64,000 nucleotides of DNA, from positions 38,271,848-38,335,847 of the forward strand of contig NC_079512.1 in the NCBI RefSeq assembly GCF_000801105.2. The letters are read 5' to 3'. The translations under genes were made by a program, and so were the position numbers. Positions 56,880-64,000 of the stretch are shown one piece after another (position 1 is the stretch's first letter; every line of letters begins with the position of its first letter). This stretch comes from Raphanus sativus. Its lineage: Eukaryota; Streptophyta; Magnoliopsida; Brassicales; Brassicaceae. A model generated the notes under the pieces. It did not search any database. It worked only from the letters and a program-made list of their open reading frames with translations, and was not told the origin of the DNA.

Positions 56880-57447
56880 ATGGCGGATCTTAAAGACGAA
56901 AGAGGAAACCGGATCTACCTTACGGACCAACAAGGCAAGCCAGCTCAGCTAGTGGACGAGTTAGGTAACGCGATGTACGTGACAGGTGTAGCAACCACAG
57001 TCCCTCACCTTAAGGAGAGCAGCTACAGTGGTCCACATCCAATCACAGCCCCGATAACGACCACCGATACACCTCACCACGCACAGCCTATCTCCGTGTC
57101 ACACAACCCTGTTGAAGAGCACGGGATATCTTCCTCCAACTCTGTAAGATTATAGTATATCTCATTGATATACTATGGTACTTTAATATTGGTAATATTA
57201 GTATCAATATTCACTGGATACTGGTACGTACCAATATATAATAATCATATCTATTGCGTAAAATATGTAGAGGGATGAAGGATCAGGAGGGGAAGGTAAT
57301 AGAAGGGATGAAACTAAGACAAGGGTAGGCAGGCACGAGACATCAACTGCAACCGTAGAATCAGTATCGGCTCATGAAGGAGCGCAGGAGAAGAAGAGTT
57401 TGGTTAAGAAGATTAAGGAGAAACTTTCCGGCCACCAAATTATTTAG
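56880..57447 (+). CDS. Dehydrin-like group 2 LEA protein
   Basis: A small hydrophilic stress protein. Two exons: 56880-57143 and 57271-57447, 147 codons with the stop included. A Y-segment-like motif TDQQGKPAQLVDELGNAMYV lies near residue 20, and a lysine-rich K-segment (EKKSLVKKIKEKLSGH) lies at the C-terminus. K-segments fold on membranes and protect them during dehydration. No serine run (S-segment) is present, so it is a YK-type variant. The composition is rich in Gly, His, Thr and Glu and lacks hydrophobic blocks, as expected. By position it corresponds to At4g39130 (paralogue At2g21490). Confidence 0.85.
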
Positions 57448-58149
57448 TAATTTCTGTGCAAATGGCTCCTTCTTAAAACTATGTTTAGTTTATAAATGAT
57501 TATAACAAAGTTATATGTAAGTCACACACTTTGTATTATTCGAACTTTTTTTGGTTGCTTATCTTTTTGTTCAAAAACATAAAAAAATGTTTGTAATATC
57601 TTCAATAACGTGAATTATTGAAGTTTAGTCAGCACATCAATTACCTTTTTTTTTTTTTTTTTTTTGGCATTTGCTGGGATGAAATGATATTTGCCGTGTT
57701 CTTTCTGTAGACGCTGCCGCCGGCGTTCGCGTCTAAAAATTACTTTATATTTTTGTTGCTTTACACACAAGACATGGGGAATAGTGACCGCCGGCGATAA
57801 TAATAACAGACGCAGCGGCAATTTCCGAGCGAAAACTGATCGCTTAAAATTGCAGCGTCAGTTCGCGTTAAATTCTGGCGACTCTTTTCACTCTTGCGGC
57901 GAGACTTTTTAAGCTCACACCATCCCCGCGTCGTTATATTTCGTTTTCTTGTTTGTTAATTGCTGGTCGCAGCCGCTGACGCCTTGCGTCCGGGAAAAGA
58001 ACAGCCCTATTATGCATTGTGTAAAAAAAATGAGTAATAGTAAAAATGGAACAGAAGCAAACATTCCCAATCTGAAGCTGATACAATCGGGTCACGACTC
58101 GCAGCCTCCGTCGTCATTTCGGTTCTGATTGCAAAATATGTAAAGCTCT
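57448..58149. other. Intergenic region with a T-run and GC-rich patches
   Basis: A pure T-run of about 22 bases lies at 57644-57665. It is followed by unusually GC-rich patches at 57710-57735 and 57788-57905 (GCTGCCGCCGGCG, CGCCGGCG, GACGCAGCGGCAA) that are partly inverted repeats of each other. They could be the ends of a small mobile element whose boundaries I cannot set. No gene is seen. Confidence 0.35.
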
Positions 58150-58788
58150 GTCGCAATTATTGTGCAAGTACTTGGGCTCTGATTCCGCCACCGTCTCCGG
58201 TGGTGTTGCGGTCGGCGACTCAGTCTCAGTCTCAGTCTCTTCTTGGAAAAGCATTCATTCGATTACCAAAGTATCCATCCTCGTCCGACAATGGATCTGG
58301 ATCGATTTGCGGCGGTGGGAAACGCACTTAGCTGACGCTTCCGGTTATGAGAAAGTAAGTCCTTTATGATTATTAATACAATGGAGCTCACCTCAGCCTT
58401 GTTACCTTATAGACTTGTGATGTGGTTGTATCCGAGCAATAAGAGATAGGAACTCAATTTGTGTGAAGTGTATAGTCAACTTATTTGCTATTTTTTTAAG
58501 GAACAAGCTCTGATAATTCAAGTATTTTCTTTTTTAAATAGTGCTTAGGAAGCTCGAAACCAAAGTTATGAATCATATGTTTGGTTGGTGTAGACAAAAC
58601 CTAATGCACAAACCTTTTTTTTTTATATATATATTTTCCAAGTTTAGAATCATATGTTCTCATTTGTGATCTCATTGGGGTAGGTCCTCTCTTACAATCG
58701 CTGATCAAAGAGGCCATGGTATCTAATCCATTATCTTCCACAACAGGAGATTCACCAGCAAGCATTAGAGTCACTTGAGTGGCACTGA
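58150..58788 (+). pseudogene. Relic of IMPL2/HISN7 histidinol-phosphate phosphatase gene
   Basis: Two ends of the gene survive. At 58291 the frame reads MDLDRFAAVGNALS and then hits a stop. In IMPL2 this matches the start of the enzyme domain (LDRFAAVGNALADASGE as I recall). At 58747-58788 the frame EIHQQALESLEWH plus stop matches the protein's C-terminus. A donor-like GTAAGT follows the first piece. The roughly 400 bases between them do not encode the metal-binding phosphatase core, so most internal exons are deleted. It lies between the dehydrin-like gene and BUPS1, exactly where IMPL2 (At4g39120) sits in Arabidopsis. IMPL2 makes histidinol in histidine synthesis, so an intact copy must exist elsewhere in this genome. 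Confidence 0.7.
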
Positions 58789-59221
58789 AAAGGTTTCACT
58801 GGTACGTGGAATATTCTACTCTATGTTTCTCCATCACTTTCTTGCTTAGTATCTACGTTTTTGAATATGACAAACTGATAGGGAGAGGTTAGATACTGTG
58901 GTTAGAGTTTTTTTTTTCCTTTTAAATTCTTGAAATAGGGAACCATAGTTGTTTATTTTTGTCATTTGTCTCTAAATTCAATTGTCTCGATAACAGAATT
59001 TGCAGTTTGCTAAAAATAAAACCATATCATATTTACCCACTAAACTATAGCATATTCCAAAACTGGCCACACATATAACAACTAACCAATTCTCTCTTTC
59101 ATTACCTTTTTCTCTTTTCTTTCACCACAAGCTATCCAACAAACTCTTTTTCGTTTTTTCTTATTTTTGTTCTTCCTCATCCCTCTCTCTCTCTTCTCTC
59201 TCTCCTTCCCACCCAGGAGGG
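58789..59221 (+). promoter_or_regulatory. Upstream region and leader of the BUPS1-like gene
   Basis: A pyrimidine-rich leader (CT-rich from about 59090 to 59215) directly precedes the start codon. No TATA box was assigned with confidence. Confidence 0.4.
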
Positions 59222-61855
59222 ATGGAGATAAGAAAGAAGCCAAACATATGCCCGATTCCCATCTTTGTTATTTCTCCAAAGCCTTCCATGGCTCTCCTCC
59301 TGGCTATTCTCCTCTTCCTCTCAGGCCCTGCTGCCGCTGCCGTTGGACCTGCTACCGGTTTCAAACCGGCAGATGATATCCTCATTGATTGTGGAAGCAA
59401 ATCCTCATCCAAAACCCCTGATGGAAGAGTCTTTAAGAGTGACCAAGATACGGTCCAATACATAGAAGCCAAGGACGATATTCAGGTCTCTGCCCCACCT
59501 TCAGACAAGGTCGCTTCTCCTATCTACCTAACTGCAAGAATCTTCCGTGAGGAAGCCATCTACAAGTTCCATCTAACCCGACCTGGTTGGCATTGGGTTC
59601 GCCTCCATCTCTTGGCCTTCCCTAACGACAAGTTTGATCTCCAACAAGCAACTTTTTCCGTTATGACCGAGAAATATGTGCTGCTTCATAACTTCAAGAT
59701 TACTAACAACAACAATGATAGTCAAGCTGTTCTCCAGAAGGAGTATCTCGTCAACATCACGGATGCACAATTCTCCCTCAGGTTCAGACCTATGAAAAGC
59801 TCTGCAGCATTCATCAACGCTATCGAAATTGTCTCAGCTCCAGACGAACTGATCTCTGATATTGGCACAGCCCTTTTCCCGGTCAACGGTTTCTCGGGTC
59901 TGTCTGACTATGCTTACCAGTCTGTTTACAGAGTCAACGTTGGTGGTCCTTTGATTGTGCCTCAGAATGACACATTAGGAAGAACATGGATACCGGATAA
60001 GGAATTCTTGAAAGATGAGAATATGGCCAAAGATGTCAAGACAACCCCTTCCGCAATCAAGTACCCTCCTGGAGTTACGCCTTTGATTGCTCCACAGACG
60101 GTTTACGCAACAGCTGCGGAAATGGCTGATTCTCACACCATAGCTCCTAACTTCAACGTCAGCTGGAACTTCCCTTCGAACCCCTCGTTTAACTACCTTA
60201 TTAGGCTTCATTTCTGCGACATCGTTAGCAAGTCTCTCAATGACTTGTACTTCAATGTCTACATCAACGGGAAAACTGCCATCTCTGGGCTAGATTTGTC
60301 CACTGTTGCAGGCGACCTCGCAGCTCCTTACTACAAAGACATTGTTGTGAACGCGACACTTATGAGTCCTGAGCTGCTAGTCCAGATTAGTCCCATGGGA
60401 GAAGATACAGGCACTCCGAACGCAATCTTGAACGGAGTTGAGGTTTTAAAGATGAGCAACTCGGTGAACAGCCTTGACGGAGAGTTTGGAGTTGATGGGA
60501 GAACCACTGGCATGGGGAAGCACGGTATGGTTGCGACGGCGGGGTTTGTGATGATGTTTGGAGCTTTCGTTGGACTTGGAGCCATGGTTTACAGGTGGAA
60601 GAAGAGGCCACAAGATTGGCAGAAGAGGAACAGTTTCTCCTCTTGGTTGCTACCTATACACGCTGGTGACAGCACTTTCATGTCAAGCAAAGGCGGTTCT
60701 CAAAAATCCAACTTGTACAACTCAACTATGGGACTCGGCCGCTCTTTCTCCCTTTCGGAGCTTCAAGAAGCCACAAAGAACTTCGAAGCGTCTCAGATTA
60801 TCGGTGTTGGAGGATTCGGTAATGTCTATATTGCAACTCTCGACGATGGAACCAAAGTTGCTGTCAAGCGAGGTAACCCGCAGTCTGAACAAGGAATCAC
60901 CGAGTTTGAGACAGAGATTCAGATGCTTTCTAAGCTCAGACACAGACACTTGGTCTCCTTGATTGGTTACTGTGATGAAAACTCAGAGATGATCCTAGTT
61001 TATGAGTTCATGTCCAATGGTCCATTCAGAGACCATTTATACGGAAAGAACCTCGCTCCCTTAACCTGGAAACAGAGACTTGAGATCTGTATCGGTTCAG
61101 CACGTGGGCTTCACTATCTGCACACGGGAACAGCGCAAGGGATTATCCACCGTGACGTCAAGTCAACCAACATTCTTCTCGATGATGCTTTAGTTGCCAA
61201 AGTAGCTGACTTCGGTCTTTCTAAAGATGTAGAATTTGGCCAGAACCATGTCAGCACGGCCGTGAAAGGAAGTTTCGGGTACCTTGACCCTGAATACTTT
61301 AGAAGACAGCAACTTACTGATAAGTCTGATGTTTATTCCTTTGGTGTCGTTCTTCTAGAAGCTCTCTGCGCGAGACCAGCCATCAATCCTTCGCTACCAA
61401 GAGAACAGGTTAACTTGGCTGAATGGGCTATGCAATGGAAACGAAAAGGAATGCTCGAGAAGATCATTGATCCTCATTTGGCTGGAACGATAAACCCTGA
61501 ATCCATGAAGAAGTTCGCTGAAGCTGCAGAGAAGTGTTTGGAAGATTACGGTGTTGATAGGCCATCAATGGGAGATGTTTTGTGGAACTTGGAATATGCT
61601 CTTCAGCTTCAAGAAGCATTCACTCAGGGCAAAGCAGAGGAGACTGAGGACGGTGAGCCACTAACACCTGCCTCGGTGGTTCCGCCAGCGGATACAACTC
61701 CAATCACTCCTGCACCCACCACCACCAACGCAGCGGCTAGTGTTTCTGTTGCTTCTAAGGTGGAAGAGAACAATGGTGCAGCCGAGGTTCAGGGCGTGGA
61801 CGAACATTCTGGAACAGCCATGTTTACTCAATTTGCTAACCTTAACGGAAGATAA
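59222..61855 (+). CDS. BUPS1: CrRLK1L receptor-like kinase (BUPS1-like)
   Basis: An intronless receptor kinase of 877 residues from the FERONIA/ANXUR/THESEUS group. BUPS1 and BUPS2 act with ANX1/ANX2 in pollen tubes, sensing RALF peptides to keep the tube wall intact. A hydrophobic signal region ([12 protein letters not shown]) lies near residues 24-41, the malectin-like ectodomain at about 48-420 ([37 protein letters not shown]), a transmembrane helix near 435-458 and the kinase domain at about 525-800. Kinase motifs: GVGGFGNVY (P-loop), lysine in [13 protein letters not shown] (catalytic loop) and DFGLS. All catalytic residues are present. A Thr/Pro/Ala-rich tail ends FANLNGR. By position it matches At4g39110; BUPS2 (At2g21480) is the alternative. 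Confidence 0.93.
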   Translation: MEIRKKPNICPIPIFVISPKPSMALLLAILLFLSGPAAAAVGPATGFKPADDILIDCGSKSSSKTPDGRVFKSDQDTVQYIEAKDDIQVSAPPSDKVASPIYLTARIFREEAIYKFHLTRPGWHWVRLHLLAFPNDKFDLQQATFSVMTEKYVLLHNFKITNNNNDSQAVLQKEYLVNITDAQFSLRFRPMKSSAAFINAIEIVSAPDELISDIGTALFPVNGFSGLSDYAYQSVYRVNVGGPLIVPQNDTLGRTWIPDKEFLKDENMAKDVKTTPSAIKYPPGVTPLIAPQTVYATAAEMADSHTIAPNFNVSWNFPSNPSFNYLIRLHFCDIVSKSLNDLYFNVYINGKTAISGLDLSTVAGDLAAPYYKDIVVNATLMSPELLVQISPMGEDTGTPNAILNGVEVLKMSNSVNSLDGEFGVDGRTTGMGKHGMVATAGFVMMFGAFVGLGAMVYRWKKRPQDWQKRNSFSSWLLPIHAGDSTFMSSKGGSQKSNLYNSTMGLGRSFSLSELQEATKNFEASQIIGVGGFGNVYIATLDDGTKVAVKRGNPQSEQGITEFETEIQMLSKLRHRHLVSLIGYCDENSEMILVYEFMSNGPFRDHLYGKNLAPLTWKQRLEICIGSARGLHYLHTGTAQGIIHRDVKSTNILLDDALVAKVADFGLSKDVEFGQNHVSTAVKGSFGYLDPEYFRRQQLTDKSDVYSFGVVLLEALCARPAINPSLPREQVNLAEWAMQWKRKGMLEKIIDPHLAGTINPESMKKFAEAAEKCLEDYGVDRPSMGDVLWNLEYALQLQEAFTQGKAEETEDGEPLTPASVVPPADTTPITPAPTTTNAAASVSVASKVEENNGAAEVQGVDEHSGTAMFTQFANLNGR

Positions 61856-62827
61856 ATCTTAACTAACAGATACAAAAGAAGAGAGAAAAAGCATGCACCA
61901 AAGCGAATTTCTTGTCATTAACAGTAATTGAAATAGAAAAATGACTTCTTAAGGCTTTATGTTTATGTTTCTATGGTGGTCATTAACAGGGAACCTGTGT
62001 GATATTTTTTTATATTTTTGGTGTGTATTATGTCAAATCTATCTTCTTCTTCTTCTTTTTTTTTTGTATGGAATTGTAATTTTGTGGGTGGATATGTATA
62101 CTACTAAATGCTCTGATGCATTTATCTACGTATCCTCCTTGGTTGTAGTTATTAATCGTAGGTTGCTAATACAACTTCACATTGAAACTTAAGTGTGTGT
62201 GTGTGTGTGTGAAGAATCTTCCTAAAATTTAGAGCAGCATTGTCCCACACAAAAAAAAAACTCTGTTCTCGTAGAAGTTATTTATTGGTTTTACGGTCTG
62301 TACATATTTTTCAGACCAAGGATTAGAATAAAGTTTGGGTACTTTCTGTGCAAATGAACTTCTCTCTAGTTGAAGCTGCTGTCACATTTCAAACTTAAGT
62401 AGCTAAATTAAGAAAATGACCTCAATGTTTTGTGTGTATCATTAACTATTTGGATTTAAGCTTTGGTGTTTGATCTAGAACCTATGTTAGATAATCATCA
62501 CTATACCATTTCTAAATAATCTCTACTCATTATTTTGTATGGATGATCGTAAAAATGTTTGGGTATCAAACTCTTACCAAGTGTTTGTAGGAGAGGAAGT
62601 ATAGGTGAGAAAAGATTAGGGTCAGTCACAGATTATGCAAAAAAATTTGAGAACTATGAGAGCATGATAAAATAAACGAAGCCAGAAATAGAAACCATTC
62701 CCTTCAATTAAGCAAACGTCTTCTCTTTTTCTCTTTCATTTTCCTTTGGTAAGCTTATATAAATAGATAGCCAAAGGAGCCAAAGTTTTTCTTGTTTTTG
62801 TTCTCTCTCTCTCTCTATCTATGAACT
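61856..62827. other. Intergenic region, with a (GT)n repeat and the OXS3-like promoter
   Basis: 3' UTR of the receptor kinase gene, a (GT)n run at 62194-62211, then AT-rich spacer. TATATAAATA at 62756-62765 and a CT run at 62803-62815 lie upstream of the OXS3-like start and look like its core promoter and leader. Confidence 0.5.
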
Positions 62828-63263
62828 ATGGAAAACATAAGTGAGCTGGTCGCTTTTGACATGGGAGGGCTAAGAAACAACCTTCCCAAAAAGTAAAACC
62901 TGAAACGTTAATCTCATTGATTGATTGACTTGTTATAGCTAGATTTTTGGATTACCATTTTTGATATTGGATTTGTGAATGGTATTAAATAACAGGAGAG
63001 GATTGTCAAGGTTCTACTCGGGTAAAGCAAGATCATATGTTTGTATCTCAGATGTTAAATGCCTTGAAGATCTCAAGAAACCAACACATCCTCTTGACGA
63101 GGACGACGTTGATGATGCCTACAAGAAGAGGAAGAAGAAGAATAGGCAATCATCTTCATCTTCGTTTTCTGCAGCAGTTAACAGCAATGTTAATTATCAA
63201 AACTACCCGTGTCGTAGAGTCTCTAGTAGCACCCATTGTTCCACACCTTGTGTTGGTGCTTAG
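62828..63263 (+). CDS. Small OXS3-like protein
   Basis: Two exons: 62828-62892 and 62996-63263, 111 codons with the stop included. The protein begins MENISELVAFDMGGLRNN. The conserved core RGLSRFYSGKARSYVCISDV lies directly after the splice site and continues KCLEDLKKP. This resembles the GLSKFYxGKSxSF core of plant OXIDATIVE STRESS 3-like proteins, small nuclear proteins linked to heavy-metal and oxidative stress tolerance. A basic stretch (KKRKKKNR, a likely nuclear signal) and a serine run follow, then a Cys/Ser tail (SSSTHCSTPCVGA). The ATG at 62821 opens only a 7-codon frame, so 62828 is used. The family call is from the short core motif only. Confidence 0.65.
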
Positions 63264-63470
63264 TTTTTTTATCTTGTCTTTTTTCAAAACAGTTTCTTAA
63301 TTTACCACACCTTCACCAGTCCCCCTTTGGCTTAGTTTCTTAATTTCCTAATACTCAAACATAGATTTGTTCACTTCACATGCTATAGTTATGTTTGTCC
63401 AGAGTTCTTCCTTTTCATGCAGGTATGTTGTCTAGGCCAGAGTGTTTGTTGACCCCTTACAAATGTAAAA
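63264..63470. other. 3' flank of the OXS3-like gene, up to the gap
   Basis: 3' UTR and spacer. No other gene is visible. Confidence 0.4.
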
Positions 63471-63570
63471 NNNNNNNNNNNNNNNNNNNNNNNNNNNNNN
63501 NNNNNNNNNNNNNNNNNNNNNNNNNNNNNNNNNNNNNNNNNNNNNNNNNNNNNNNNNNNNNNNNNNNNNN
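63471..63570. other. Assembly gap of 100 N
   Basis: Exactly 100 undetermined bases, a scaffold gap of unknown true length. Confidence 0.99.
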
Positions 63571-64000
63571 TAAATTGTAGATGATGATCAATAGCATATA
63601 ATAAAAAGTACATGTGAATTACACCAAAAAAATGTACAGGTGAACAGAAAGGAATTGTATTTAGAACTTGGAAGTTATTTTTACCATCGTCATGACTTAA
63701 AATTTGGGTAAATGAGCAGGGAGGGAGGGATTCATATTCTCTTCATCCAACAAGCACTAAATATAAATACACAAATTTTCAAGATATAAACATAAGGAAA
63801 TAATTGCTTACAAAAAGAAACATAGGGAAATAATTGAGAGAAGACAGAGACAAATATATTTGCAACGAACGTTTCCACTATTGACGCAAGGAAGGAAGTG
63901 GAAGATAAAGAAGGAAAAAATAAAATAATGGACTTTGTACAACCCAACACGACGTTATTGCAAGTTGGGCCAATCTTATTGAACACCCAATGAGTTCGGA
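63571..64000. other. AT-rich sequence right of the second gap
   Basis: No gene recognised. An imperfect 24-bp direct duplication (ACATAAGGAAATAATTG / ACATAGGGAAATAATTG) is seen at about 63790 and 63820. Confidence 0.4.

Noticed and set aside
62751..62770. Third Helitron 5' end (TTATATAAATAGATAG)
   Set aside because: It resembles the termini at 27334 and 29232 but sits at TATA-box distance upstream of the OXS3-like gene, with no matching Helitron sequence behind it.

Overview
The window is plant nuclear DNA, most probably from a Brassicaceae species (Brassica or a close relative). The genes have many introns, the intergenic DNA is AT-rich, and the proteins match Arabidopsis thaliana genes closely. 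The gene order also follows Arabidopsis chromosome 4, going by locus numbers from memory. Two 100-base N gaps (45058-45157 and 63471-63570) mark a draft scaffold.

Region 1 (1-44 kb) carries, from left to right, a decayed tandem cluster of F-box/LRR genes mixed with C-terminal scraps of a TKPR1/DRL1-like reductase, then AP-1 sigma (AP19-2), an AT-hook PPC protein (AHL25-like), a BIG-type ARF-GEF (BIG4-like), a PWP1-like WD40 protein, a DUF89 damage-control phosphatase and the xylem cysteine protease XCP1. This matches the descending order of At4g35420 to At4g35350. Region 2 (45.4-63.3 kb) carries a glycine-rich RNA-binding protein (GRP8-like), a RADIALIS-like SANT protein, RPS25, a DnaJ protein, a RING protein, a dehydrin-like LEA protein, a relic of the histidinol-phosphate phosphatase IMPL2/HISN7, the receptor kinase BUPS1 and an OXS3-like protein. 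This matches At4g39260 to At4g39110. The switch between the two blocks lies between 43.5 and 45.4 kb, where there is an N gap and a 55-bp perfect inverted repeat. It is either a real rearrangement or a scaffold misjoin.

Insertions with readable boundaries fill the spaces between genes. They are a LINE-derived retroposon inside an F-box intron (15-bp target duplication), a 156-bp and a 747-bp hAT-type element (8-bp duplications), two tRNA-derived SINEs, a 4.36-kb Mutator-like element carrying an F-box-related ORF, a Helitron with two 5' termini that has picked up a sulfotransferase-like gene fragment with its introns, an 867-bp Sadhu-like retroposon (17-bp duplication), and a nearly intact 5-kb Ty1/copia element. 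The copia element sits in the 5' leader of the PWP1 gene and has 152-bp LTRs that differ at only two positions.

The host genes are mostly unrelated housekeeping and developmental functions (vesicle traffic, translation, chaperones, RNA binding, xylem differentiation, pollen-tube signalling) and do not form a pathway or operon. I found no CRISPR array, rRNA gene, functional tRNA gene or organelle insertion. Exon boundaries were read by eye from reading frame and GT/AG sites.
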